Origin: Linnemannia elongata
Lineage: Eukaryota > Mortierellomycota > Mortierellomycetes > Mortierellales > Mortierellaceae
Assembly (NCBI GenBank): GCA_036320915.1
Contig: JAXBDG010000001.1
Coordinates: 2,418,001-2,482,000 of the forward strand
DNA: 64,000 nucleotides
Direction: 5' to 3'
Of this stretch, positions 22,760 through 33,660 are shown one piece after another (position 1 is the stretch's first letter; the number at the start of each line of letters is the position of its first letter). Below the pieces are notes generated by a model. That model made no database searches. It was not told the origin of the DNA and was given only the letters and a program-made list of their open reading frames with translations. A program made the translations under genes and the position numbers.

Positions 22760-25560
22760 TTAAAACCACGATATACAAGGACCATCCAGGCGCGAGTTCT
22801 TAGGAAACAGACGATGAAGCTCATTCCGGGGACGATGATCGATAGGGTACTCGAACGACAATCTCTCCAATTCTGAGAAACACCCAACACTAAAATAACC
22901 ATCCATCTCCTTGACCATGTTTCTCACATCCACTATCAGTCCTATATTCTGCAGCTCCTTGGCGAGTCTCACATCCTCCTTGGCCGCGGAGGCAGGCGTC
23001 AACTTTTTCAGTCCTCCGTTCTTCTTTCGTTCGGTCTCTAGTCGATTTTCTTCTGTCTCCATGGATTTCCACTCTGACATCACTTCCTGACGCTTCTTGC
23101 GTGACCAAGAGTCTCGACCAGAAGGGACTATCCAGTTCATCTCGTAGACCTCGCAGTTGGGACCTTGACAGAGGTAGTAATCTTCAATCCTGAGTCGTTT
23201 CAATGATCGGAGTCTTGATAGTAGACAGATCCCGCCGTAGAGTTGGAGGGAAAGCCTGGGAGTGTAGTTCCTTCGGCTGACCGAGTCGACGCACACCGAG
23301 GGGCACGTAATAAATAGATCTTCGAGATTGGGGCAAACTCTGGAGATGTAGCCAAAGAGGATCCGGCTCTGGACAGGGTCTGTCATGGGGATGACATCTA
23401 GATGGGCATTGATCTCGAACTGAAGCGTCTTCAGGTTCCTGCATTGCCAGACCTCCAGTTTTCCGGATGCATCTGCTAGTTCATGGACGAGTTCTGAGTC
23501 GCAGGCCTTACTGTCGAGAGGGGAGAGGTTGCCAAAGGTGCGTCGCCCAAAGAGGTCCATGTCTTTGATCAAGAATGCAGATCTGATGACCCGAAGATGA
23601 ACGAGATGAGGCGAATTGCAAAGGTACTTATGGATGAGCGTGGGTACAGACTGCAGTTCCTGTCGATGACAACTAGCGCCATAGCCCTGTGATCGGCTAC
23701 TCCAGTACAGCTCCAGTTTCGTGACCACATTCGCCGTGGATTCTAGGGATTGGAGCAGACTCGGCTTGACATTGAGACCCCAAAGAGACCATTCCGAGGA
23801 CATGGGTTGCCGGGCCAGCATGGCTTCTATCTCGCCGGAGTCTGAGGCTTCCGTGTCGTAGGAGAAGTGCGTCGATTCCAGTCGGTAGGGGAGGGTTGGA
23901 AGAAAATTCTGGAAATCGGCCCACATGCGGCGCCATCCTGCGTACATATCGATCAGTTTGAGCTCCTTGAGGTGAGGGGTCATGGTCAGGAGGTTCATGA
24001 ACTTGGCAAGGTCGAGATCGAGACCCTCAAGAATAATTGATCTCAGTGCCAGTTGCTTTTTGTTTTCCCGTTGCTGCTGCTGCTGCTGTTGCAGGCCAGA
24101 GGCGGTGATGTTGAGTGAATGCTGTTGCTCAAAAGGCTCTAGAGTGATCCTAACGAGCGCGTCGACCCGGCATTTGGCATGAAACGATACCAAAAGTGGA
24201 CAGAGAGCCAAGATCCTTGTCAGCGAGAAGGCAGATCCATATGCACGACAGAGCGTCAAGTTGAGGGTCGTCAACGAAGTCGGGAAAGGAAATAGGTCAA
24301 AGGGGATGCTCGTGAGCTTGTTCGTAACGAGATCCAGGTGCTGCAGAGGGACGTTCTTATGAAAGAAAAACCGATACGTTGTTTCCTCTGCTGGTGTTCG
24401 ACTGACATCCTGCTGTTCCTGCTCCTGGTTATTGTTGTTGTTGTTGCTACCGTTCAATTGCTGTTGTAAATTAACCTCAAGTTGTCGAAGTGCATCCAAG
24501 AGTAAGGCCTCTGCAGGACAGTTGGTGAACTGATTATGACAGATGAGCCGTCCTGCTCCTGGAAGGGTGGATAGAGCCTCACTGAGTCGGTTAGGGGTCC
24601 ACTCCGAGAACCAAACGACCTCACGGATCATCGCATTCCGGACGGTGTGGAGCCAGAGACGACAGACGGGAGCGACGGACTGACGGAGGGTGTCGTCAGA
24701 GAGATAAGAGAAGATGATGATCAAGATCTCGGGTAGATGCAAGGGCGAGAGGGTGCGGGTCGGGCGACGTTGTTGTCGTTTCCAGCCAAGTCGTACTGAT
24801 AGCGAGCGGAGCATTTCTCTCTGTTTTTTTGTAAATGTAAGAGAGTGGTGGGTAGTGTAGAAAGAGAAAAGGGGAGCAGGGATGAGGGTGAAGGGAATGA
24901 AGGTGGGGATGACGGGGTGAGAAGGAAAGAAGAGAAAGAAGGAAAAGAAGAAGGAAAAGGAAGGAGCCTTTATTTACACTGCCCTCCCCCTGTCATCTAA
25001 TTTATGATACCTACACCAGTCATGTGAGTCGACGCATTATTATTCGAAAATTGAAACTAAGTTCATCATGATGGCAAAGCAAGCGTAGTTCGTCGTTTGG
25101 GAGATGCTCCCGATCTCACCATCCACCACCACGTCAAAGACGAATGAACATCGTAAACACCTTGATGATTCCTGAAGGTGCCTTTACTTCCTTCTGTTGA
25201 ACCGGATATCCTCTCCAGAACCAGATCCAGCAAATGTTGCACAAAGCCCCAAGATAGAAATTTCCAGCCACATGAAACTTTGCCACACCCCCAAAAAGAG
25301 CGCTCTAGGCCACTTCATTTTAATTTTTTTAAATTTGTCCGTTCGCTTTTGCTCTTTCGTTATTTGTCACTTCGTTGTGCTTATTCTCTCTGCCATCATC
25401 CTTCTTATCCTTCACTTCCTACTGTCCTCTCTCGTTCTCTCCCTGTTGCCATAACTTGTAACTCTTAACGCCAATAGCCTTTGACTCAGCCTTAAATCTA
25501 CTCCTTTACTACCCGTACAAGAAAATCGACTAAAAAGTAAAAAAAAAAAGTATACCTAAC
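22735..25560 (-). repeat. Arm 1 of inverted segmental duplication
   Basis: This stretch matches the reverse complement of about 39985-42745: a short 3' flank (TAAAAAAACATACGTTTATT), the F-box coding region at high identity, and a more diverged upstream region up to ~25.5 kb. The upstream part shares TTGCACAAAG, AACTTTGCCAC, CCTTCACTTCCT and TTGCCATA-type blocks in the same order. Boundaries are approximate. Confidence 0.75.
22760..24814 (-). CDS. F-box / RNI-like protein B (arm 1 of inverted duplication)
   Basis: 684-residue single-exon protein. The F-box follows a basic N-terminus: LHLPEILIIIFSYLSDDTLR, then VAPVCRLWLHTVRN. The remainder is a degenerate leucine-rich solenoid with an inserted Asn/Gln-rich stretch (NNNNNNQEQEQQ) and a second glutamine run (about residues 250-256). 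The C-terminus reads RLFPKNSRLDGPCISWF. Its closest relative is the gene at 40713-42710, nearly identical over most of its length and in opposite orientation. An SCF adaptor role is inferred from the domain; no target can be named. Confidence 0.85.
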   Translation of the reverse strand: MLRSLSVRLGWKRQQRRPTRTLSPLHLPEILIIIFSYLSDDTLRQSVAPVCRLWLHTVRNAMIREVVWFSEWTPNRLSEALSTLPGAGRLICHNQFTNCPAEALLLDALRQLEVNLQQQLNGSNNNNNNQEQEQQDVSRTPAEETTYRFFFHKNVPLQHLDLVTNKLTSIPFDLFPFPTSLTTLNLTLCRAYGSAFSLTRILALCPLLVSFHAKCRVDALVRITLEPFEQQHSLNITASGLQQQQQQQRENKKQLALRSIILEGLDLDLAKFMNLLTMTPHLKELKLIDMYAGWRRMWADFQNFLPTLPYRLESTHFSYDTEASDSGEIEAMLARQPMSSEWSLWGLNVKPSLLQSLESTANVVTKLELYWSSRSQGYGASCHRQELQSVPTLIHKYLCNSPHLVHLRVIRSAFLIKDMDLFGRRTFGNLSPLDSKACDSELVHELADASGKLEVWQCRNLKTLQFEINAHLDVIPMTDPVQSRILFGYISRVCPNLEDLFITCPSVCVDSVSRRNYTPRLSLQLYGGICLLSRLRSLKRLRIEDYYLCQGPNCEVYEMNWIVPSGRDSWSRKKRQEVMSEWKSMETEENRLETERKKNGGLKKLTPASAAKEDVRLAKELQNIGLIVDVRNMVKEMDGYFSVGCFSELERLSFEYPIDHRPRNELHRLFPKNSRLDGPCISWF

Positions 25561-25819
25561 TCTGTTTCAGTGCTCACAATTATTTTTTTTGCGGGTGGGC
25601 CAGCGTTTCTATCTTTGTCTTCCATCTCTGGATGCCATCCCTGCACACTCGCTAGGCGTCTCCTCTTGAATTGAACAGAATTATATACAAGACCAATCTC
25701 ATAAAACAAGAGCCTTGACTGCATCGTGGATCCAGAAAGCACCTACATTCATATAAAAAGGCCACACCTTTTTCTATTTTCTTCTCCATTCCTTTACATC
25801 AACACCTTTCGACTACACC
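24815..25819. other. Intergenic, divergent promoters
   Basis: About 1 kb between divergent F-box gene B and F-box pseudogene; much of it belongs to the inverted duplication. No other gene seen. Confidence 0.5.
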
Positions 25820-26775
25820 ATGCATACCAAGGTCATCAACATTGTCGACAGACTCCCCATCAAGATCATTCTCGAGTTCGGCCCTTATCTCAACAGATCC
25901 ACCCTCTTCAAAGCACTCCGTGTCTGTCGGCTATGGTCCGAGATCCTTGGTCATCTCGCCTGGTCTCACATTTTCAAGGCCGATTGGCACCTCCCTTACT
26001 TCCTTATCCAACTGCCAAATAGCGAAATCGTCTCCACTTTAAACGACTCTCTTCTCTCGCCATTCCTCCAGTAAGTCCAAACACTTGAGAGGCACAACAA
26101 CCTCTCCTTAACCCATACCGTCATCATCACCAACCCCCAGATCCAGATCCCAATCGCAAGTCTGGCTCTCATCCTCGCGATGACTCTCAACTTGACGACA
26201 CTCTCGTTGGAGATTTTCGATGACACACAGACCCGCCCCTGTTTGACTCGATCTGAAATCTCCAACATCTCAAGAGCTTCGACATTAACCTCGCTGCTTA
26301 GCCCTCTCAAGTCCTTCTTGAAACCTTGTTCCCTCTCTTTGCACACCTCGAAGAGTTTACCCTCCAAGGATCTTAGTACTCGAGCAACGATAAAGGCGCG
26401 GAGATGGACAGGCTAACATCCACCCTGTTTCCTCTCAATGAGTAGCAGCAATGGAAGGTCAAGCAGACGGCCGTTGACTCTTTCAACGCGTCCTTAATCC
26501 AACACTACCCTGCCCTTGAAGAGCTGCGGATCTTTCGCTCCTGACGCCGAACCATTACTTGGGAACGTGTTGCATCCGGTGCAGTCGCCTGGAAACTCCG
26601 CAAGCTTTCAGCTCTCACCCGATATCTACTGTGCGGTAAGGGAGTAGTCATATAGTTTCAAGATTCATGATGCGAGTAGGGGAGATGTCTTCAGTCCGCA
26701 TTTGTTGTTGTATTGTGAACCTCAAGGAGTGGTGGTCTACTTACGATATTGCTGTTTCGTTTCGCAGAAAGGCGA
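25820..26775 (+). pseudogene. Decayed F-box gene
   Basis: The frame opens MHTKVINIVDRLPIKIILEF, with LRVCRLWSEILGHLAWSHIF as the F-box end. A TAA at 26072-26074 interrupts it, and the same frame goes on through TLERHNNLSLTH and LTTLSLEI. Homology then moves to another frame (LQHLKSFDINLAA, LFPLFAHLEEFTLQGS), with more stops, to a final FKIHDAS segment near 26660. The order of motifs matches the intact gene at 32528-33421. At least one nonsense change and one frameshift make it a pseudogene. The TAA lies in CAGTAAGT, which could be read as a splice donor, but later stops and shifts remain. Confidence 0.8.
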
Positions 26776-27894
26776 GGAGCATGTGCGAAAACAGGTCATA
26801 GAGTAATTCCAATGTGTTTTGCACGCACTCTTTTTTGAAAATTTCTTGCAAGGAAGAAAGAACACTCCTGAGAGCGAAAGGATCAAAGCATTTTTTTTCT
26901 ATCCAGCAATTGTGAGCGCAGGAGAGAAGCTGCTATGTTTTTATTTCTTTCCTTTCTCTAGTTTCTATCCGATGAACTTCACTAAATACTGTTTACTGAG
27001 GTGCGCGGGGCAACAAGGCTATAAGAAGCATCCTCGTTATTTCTTTTGTTGCTTGCTTCGTAAGGATAGTATGCAAATAAAAGAGTCGGTAGTGATCACA
27101 TTAGCCTCTTGGTTGATAGTCTCAGGTACGAATCACTGTTCATGGGCTTTCTGTGTCAGTTGGTTCGAATTTACCTCGCCCTCGTACTTGCACCACCCGC
27201 CTTGGCACCTCTATGACAAGGACAGTGAAGAGATAAAGGAACAGCCAAGGTCAACGATATCTATGTTAACGTACAACTCGCATAAACACAAACGAAATCA
27301 TTCAGTGGCCAAAAGAAATCAGAGTACAGGCCAGTACAAGATTTCTCACTTTTCTAATTTGAACCGCTCTCCTGTCGCCACTCCCTCTTGTCTTTGTTCG
27401 CTTTTCTCGTCGACCATCTTCCTGTTCAGCATCGCTACGAAGAACACCATCTTCGACGGGTAATTGATCCCGACAGGCATCCAAAATGTATGCATTTGAT
27501 GCATGATACAGGCTTTGGCACAAGGTACGGGAGGAATATAGGTTGCATAATTTTTTTCTCGCTCACACGCCCACACACATACGCTTACGCACACTGGCCC
27601 CACGTCCCTCGTGCCCATCCACCTGTGGGCCTTTCTTGGTCGTGTCCCATCCATCTCCTCTGTCTGCGCCATCTCTCTTTTTTTACACCCGTTTCCTTTT
27701 CCCTCGTTTCTTTCTTTCTCTCTCCTCTTTACAATTTCTCACCCTCCCCTCCATCTTCAGAGCTCTACCTTTGCCCTCACACTCCGTCATCTTCAGCTAC
27801 CATATCTTTTCACTCTTCGTCTTCCTTTCCTTTAAAAAACAACAACAATAACAGCAACAAGCCCCACCATCACCTCACTCACCCCTCTCCCCCC
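26776..27894. other. Intergenic, CT-rich leader
   Basis: No recognisable gene. From ~27540 the plus strand is strongly pyrimidine-rich up to the ATG at 27895 and looks like a long 5' leader. Confidence 0.5.
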
Positions 27895-30800
27895 ATGACC
27901 ATATCCCACCAACGATTCCGCCATGGCGACATCATCGAATCGCTTGCCGTGAGAAAGGACAGGATCACGGGAGAGCATTACAGTCGTGTCATCGATATCC
28001 AGGAGACGTTCCCTGGCGCCACTCGGTTCAAAGTCAACGGTATTGTGCTCAACTTTCTTGAAGACGAGAACGAGAAGCGGTAAGAAAAAGGATGCAATAA
28101 ATCAGGCGATACATGGGGGAAAGTCATGGACGGGATAGAAAGATAATACAGCGTGGGAGCAAACAAAAACAAATCATTTCATGTCACCCCTCTCAATTAC
28201 TTACTTATGTGCATTCTGGCCCTCGACTTTTCTCTGCTCTCTGATGAACTAAATAGGTATGAACCAAGAAGGATCGCACACTACCCTAACGAAGTTATCG
28301 ACATTGTCCTTGCCGTCCCGACGCACATGCCCTCGAGCTTTCCTATCAGTTCTGCCGAGAAGACTGAGCGCATTCACAGCCAAGCGCCACAGTCGCCTTC
28401 CACCAGCAGCATTGACTATGCAATCTCCTCTCTGTCACTCCAACCTACTCCCACCTCCCTCTCCGGCGACCTTGCTCGCTTGCCTAACTCTGCCAATACT
28501 ATGCCAGCATCCAACCCTACCCTCGCTCTTACTGCAACTCCTGCATTGAATGCTTTAGGAATTCCGAACTTCCAGCAAAAGGTCGCACAGTGGGATAACA
28601 CTGGCTCTGTTCAGCACCAGCAACTCCTCACACAAATTGCTCAAATGATGCAGCACCAGAATGAGCTCCTTGAGAAACAAAATGAAATGCTGCAGGAGCA
28701 GGCCGACGCCAAGAAAAGGAATGAGAAAGTGCTTGTGAAAGTCAAGGCAGCCAAAGAGCCAGATCTGGAGACGGACAGGAAGCAGCAACAGACCATTGAC
28801 CGGCTCATTGTCAGACAGCAGCGAGTTGATGCTATTCTCGTCCAGAATTACAAGCTGCATGAGAACTCGATCCCGTGGCTGTTTGTCATCCTACCGGACT
28901 CGTACGAGAGTTGGGAGACGCGCAACGTTCGGAAGGAGAGGTTTCGGTTGTTTTTCCTGTGCGAATGTGGTGAGGAATGTGGGCAGGGCACAAACCAAGA
29001 CACCATCACAAGTGAGTCCGCCATCACCACCACCAATCCTCCAATTGCACCCATCCGCGTCAAAAACCGCATCCATTTAGCCAAGCATGAAGGATATGAA
29101 CTCTCGCGCCCAGCCAAGTTCTTTGACCGTTATGGCCCTTACGTGCTTGGGATGCTCCGGATCCTGAAACATTGCCTGGCAGTGGCGGCCGTGTTAGCTC
29201 CTGCTGTCGCTCTGACAGACAACGGCGTTCAGGACGTTATGGATGGGGTCAAGTCGATCTCGGAGAGCACGATGCAGGCAGTGGATATGTCAATCAACTT
29301 TCTGGAGCAGCAGCTGGGCGACGGCAGAGCACCGGACAACCTTGCAGGAACTGGATCTGATGAACTGGATGCCAGAGACGTGTTGGAGAACCTAGCAGCG
29401 CTCGAAGGCGCTGATTTGCGACGACTCCACACTTTCTTGCGCAACAGCGACAAGGACAAGATCCTTGGCAACCTCTACCGGATCACGACTGAACAGGGAC
29501 ACGTCAAATGGGTCTGCTTCGAACACTACAAGGATTCCTACCATGAAACTGCTTTGGTGTCGTTCGTTCGCTCTATTGAAGCTGCTGGCGGAACTTATGA
29601 TCCCCATTTCCGCAGAGTAACCATCAGCCTCAAGTCCTGTACCGCCGCCAAGAAATTTTTCAAGCGACTCACCACACATGCTTCTGCGGTTGACAACTTG
29701 GATGTAAGCCTCGCTTGGGACTTTGGCTCCGCGGATCTAGTCAATCTTGTCGACAAGGTGACCGAGTCGAACATCAAGTCCATCACACTCGATCTCAAGG
29801 ATGAGACAAGCTCGAACTCAGCTCACGCCACATTCTGAACTGGGAAGGGCCTATGCCACCCCCTTCTCAGCCTCCTCGCCAACAAAAACCTTCGCCGACT
29901 GCAGCTGTCCAACTTTCACCAGTTCGGAACTCGGACCTCGAACCTTCCTTCCAGCGCCGTCGCCCCATGGATCCAGAGCTTCCACTTTCATGGAGTAGTC
30001 AACGACGAGGGCAGGGATCGGCTGACGAACATCTTGTCGCTCTGTCCCAATCTTGTCGATCTTCGTTTCACTGGACCGCGACAGATATTCCAAGGGAACA
30101 CGATGGACTCGAATTTGCATCTTCAGATTTTCACTTTGAAGAAGCTACAGCGATTGCATGTCACTAATTGGTGTACACTCTGGCCAGAGACACTTGAAGG
30201 ATATACCTGGAGGGATGGAATGGAATTGCGGGAGCTTGTCTGTACTATGGGAGCTCTGGAGCACAGCTTTGTGGAGGAATCCATTCGACGGTCGCATGAG
30301 ATCCTGGAGGTCCTTGTCCTTTTCGACGAATATACTGTGGAGACTCCGTTAGATTTGTCGCCAAAGGCTAGCGCTGGATTTTCTGACGAGCTCTACTTTT
30401 CAAGACTGACCCATCTGGATATTCAGGCTCGATTCGCAGACGGCTCACTGGAGTTCTTGTCTTCAATCATGCCTCGACTGAATCTCATTCACTTTGGATG
30501 CGGAACCTATGAAGGATCGCTTTTCCGCCACATCAATCTTGCATCGCTGAAGTCACTGTCTGTCGAAGTGATGCGTTCTGTTAACTTCAGTCAACTCAGG
30601 GAAGCAATACAAAGACTAGGAGGGGATTGTCAGATCGAGTTCTTAAGAGCCCACGGCGTCGAAGACGTCAAGAAAAACCTTTTCGAGATCCTCAAGATGC
30701 TCCGACTGAAGCGGCTTCTCCTGAGTTTAGTATCTGCAGGTGGAGTGGTCTCCATAGCCCAAAGTGTGAACCTTTACAACCTTTAGATACTATCCCTTAT

Positions 30801-31056
30801 TGAGTCAGACTACTCACCGGAGGCGGGAGACATCCTAGCTCGAAGAAGAAGGACCGAATTTGCCGAATCCTTTGAGGTCCAGCTTGACTCCCTGTCTTGG
30901 GAGTGCTACATTGATGACAGCATTAGGAGTGCCCTCAGGACTCGGACACATAGAGCATCGCCTCCCCTTCCACCTGGCCATCGCATTCAGGATTCGCGGG
31001 ACTTGGGCGAACCTTTTCAGTTCTTTCGGCATACCCTTCCACAATATTCATATTAA
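27895..31056 (+). pseudogene. NLR-like gene (N-domain, coiled coil, central helical domain, LRR) split by two in-frame stops
   Basis: Exon 1 is 27895-28079 and exon 2 starts at 28257 (join R-YEPRR in phase). The order is: N-domain with DIQETFPGATRFKVNG and HYPNEVIDIVLA; Ser/Pro-rich linker; coiled coil rich in Gln/Glu (NELLEKQNEMLQEQA); QTIDRLIVRQQRVDAILVQN; LFVILPDSYESW...FFLCECGEEC; HLAKHEGYEL and YGPYVLGMLRILKH with a hydrophobic helix; then an LRR/RNI part (NLRRLQLSNFHQFG, LCPNLVDLRF, LTHLDIQAR). TGA at 29836-29838 ends a 588-residue ORF, but the same frame continues for 315 codons to TAG 30784-30786, and a further 89 to TAA 31054. I know this architecture from Mortierella-type fungi, where it resembles NLR-like proteins; function is inferred. 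It could still make a 588-residue LRR-less protein. Confidence 0.7.
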
Positions 31057-32527
31057 TTTTTTTTTATTTTTTTTACACGAATACACAAATACTATTATGA
31101 ATTCAATGTCTCCTTTTTCTTGTCTCTCTCTGCGTGTTTGTGTGTGTGTGTGTGTGGAGATATTGTGGTGTTTGTTTACAGGGTTCAAATTGAACTACAA
31201 TTTGTAAGTCAAGCACTCATTCCAGATGCCAGTTTGAAATAAAAGACCTCATTTCTCAGGTCGTTGATTCAGATGATCACCGCATGGCAAAAACTACAGC
31301 CTAGACAGACCGACAAATCCATACGAGTCGATCACTACCACCACACCCTGTACATCATGAATGAAATCTAAGTTCTTTAGTGAACGCTTTATTTTAACAT
31401 TTTCGGCCTCTACTGCTTCAAGAATTGGATGGACTGAGGTAGACCTGTTGTCTGTATACCATATGACACGTTGGATAGGTAATAAGGAGGTTAAACTGAT
31501 GCTCGAGATCTGGCTGAAGGAGATCTATGGCATGTGGTATGTATGTGGTAGTGTGACAAGGCATGCTGTGAAATGACTAGATCGTTTCGAGGGAGCACAA
31601 AGTGCTCGAGACTACCAAGTGGCTCAAGGAAAACGTACCTGTCTTTGGTGTTTCCAGAGTGGCGACAACATCCCAGATGTTTTTTTTTCTTTCTCTCAAA
31701 AGGGGCATTCAGGGATACATTTGTTGTGCGGAGCAAACGATGCACTGCCTTTGTTCCCCTTGGACTACTGTTGCAAGTTAAAACCTGCAAAGATTAGGGT
31801 AGCTGAGTACGAACTATTGAGATCTTATTGTAGCAAAAGGGGTCAACGAGTTGATCCTGATTGCTCGAGACTAGAGAAAAAAAAAATGAAGCTCCCACTT
31901 TTTTCGAATGCGTGTAAGGAACTAAGCTAGGAGAGACAGTAGTCTTCCTTGTAATGAATCTCGCGATCTTTTTCTGTTACCTTTAGTGCTCCATGCGCAA
32001 GTGAACGCATGTCGGTGGTGGTGGAATGAAGACCGCAAAAAAATTAGAATGGGTGGCCACATGCGTGAAGAGCTTGCATTTATTTTCCTTCGCCAATGTT
32101 TTCTCGTCCCTCATTGATTCTCTGCCACAAAAAGGAGGCGTGTGAAGGACGAGGTTGCCCTAGGTGAATACAGCAACATGAACTAGCCATGTTTTGTTAT
32201 CTTTCACGTGTGGAAACAAGTCGTCGTGGATGACCAAAGGATAAGCTCCTTCCTTGTTGATAGATCAAGCAAATGCCTTTCAACTGATGCCATAAACGCA
32301 AAGGCCTTTGTGAATTTTCCTTCAGATCAGTCGAGTGAGAAGCATCGCCTTTTTCCCGCCTCCTCTCATCCGCGTGTTTTTATCTCGTGCCCTTTCCTTC
32401 ACTTCACGCCTTCCTACTTTTTTCCCTCTTTGTTTCTCTTTTTCGTTCTTTCGTTTTTCATCACAAAGAACTAATTCGTCACCTCCACTTTGAACCTACC
32501 TGACGACCAAAAGCCGACTCTGTCGCC
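31057..32527. other. Intergenic region
   Basis: About 1.5 kb. Short open frames (e.g. 31573-31930) have no family features. A (TG)n run lies near 31137-31157. CT-rich sequence precedes the F-box start at 32528. Confidence 0.5.
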
Positions 32528-33421
32528 ATGGCCCAACTCCCCAACGAGATCATAGTCGCCATTGGCCATCACCTCACTCGACTCTCGATCCTCAAATCGG
32601 TAACGGTGTGCCGCCAATGGCATCAAGTACTGGGACCGTTTCTTTGGTCGTTCATTTTCAAGAAAGCATGGCAACACCCTCGCTTCCCTATCAAGTGCTA
32701 CTCAGCCAGCAGCGATTCCAGTTTGACTCCTTACTTCCGCCACGTCCGACTGCTCGAATGGCACAACAACCACTCTTTAATTCTCAAAAGAGTAATCTCC
32801 CAGGCCAAAGCTCGAGACCAGATCCCGACCACCAGACTGGGGATCCTTCTTTCCATGATGCCCAACCTTACCATATTGTTGCTGCGAGTTGAATCTCAAG
32901 GAGTCGACCCTGCCCTTTTCGAGGCGATGCGCGGTCTCCAGCACCTCAGGGTCCTCAAGATCAACGTCGACGAAGGCGATGAGGCTCTGATCCCAATCGA
33001 GACCATGTTCCCCCTCTTTTCACGCCTTGACGAACTCCATCTCGAAGGGTCCTGGTACCAGCGCGAAAAAAACCCAATCCTCCAATGGCATGTGACCGGA
33101 AAATGGAGAATGAAAAGGCTTACTGTTACTCCTCAAGATTCGCAACTGGCCCGCCACTGCCTGGATTTGGAGCACCTTCGCCTTCTCCCTCGAGTCCAAT
33201 CAATGAAGGGGAAGATGGCAGCCCTGTGGGATATGTTAGTAAACGACATGCTGGCTCCAGGAGGCCTCAAGGGTCTCATTGTTCATGCTCATTTTCAGAA
33301 GAGGTGCTTCTCCTTCAAGATCCATGATGCTGACGGTGTCGATCCCGAACATCCTCATAGGGTTTTGAGTTCTGAAGAAAAGACGTGGTGGTCTTCCAGG
33401 GACATCGTCAGTCTGTTGTGA
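32528..33421 (+). CDS. F-box / RNI-like protein C
   Basis: 297-residue single-exon protein. F-box: MAQLPNEIIVAIGHHLTRLS, then VTVCRQWHQVLGPFLWSFIF. The leucine-rich remainder has LLEWHNNHSLIL, MPNLTILLLRVESQGVDPAL, LQHLRVLKINVDEGD, and FPLFSRLDELHLEGSWYQ, ending SFKIHDADGVDPEHP. It is the closest intact relative of the pseudogene at 25.8-26.8 kb. An SCF adaptor role is inferred from the F-box. The start is the ATG directly before the F-box. Confidence 0.82.
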   Translation: MAQLPNEIIVAIGHHLTRLSILKSVTVCRQWHQVLGPFLWSFIFKKAWQHPRFPIKCYSASSDSSLTPYFRHVRLLEWHNNHSLILKRVISQAKARDQIPTTRLGILLSMMPNLTILLLRVESQGVDPALFEAMRGLQHLRVLKINVDEGDEALIPIETMFPLFSRLDELHLEGSWYQREKNPILQWHVTGKWRMKRLTVTPQDSQLARHCLDLEHLRLLPRVQSMKGKMAALWDMLVNDMLAPGGLKGLIVHAHFQKRCFSFKIHDADGVDPEHPHRVLSSEEKTWWSSRDIVSLL

Positions 33422-33660
33422 TTCGAGCCTGTACTCAGGAACCAAGCTTTCGTGACACGAAATAAAAGACTTCTACATTGATTGTCCAACCTTTCAACCT
33501 CATGTTTTTCTTGGCTTTTACTATTCATCTTTTATTATTTTTTTTTCTTTTGCTGTGACAGCAAGGAGATGGGTCGGTGCTGTAATAGAAGGAGCGCTAA
33601 TGATGAAAAGGTCTCTAGCTAAAAAATATCGCTATTCCTGACCTGAAAATGACATCCTCA

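Noticed and set aside
29836..29838. Alternative genetic code with TGA/TAG read as sense
   Set aside because: Housekeeping genes here end normally at TAA, TAG and TGA-type stops and contain no internal stops.
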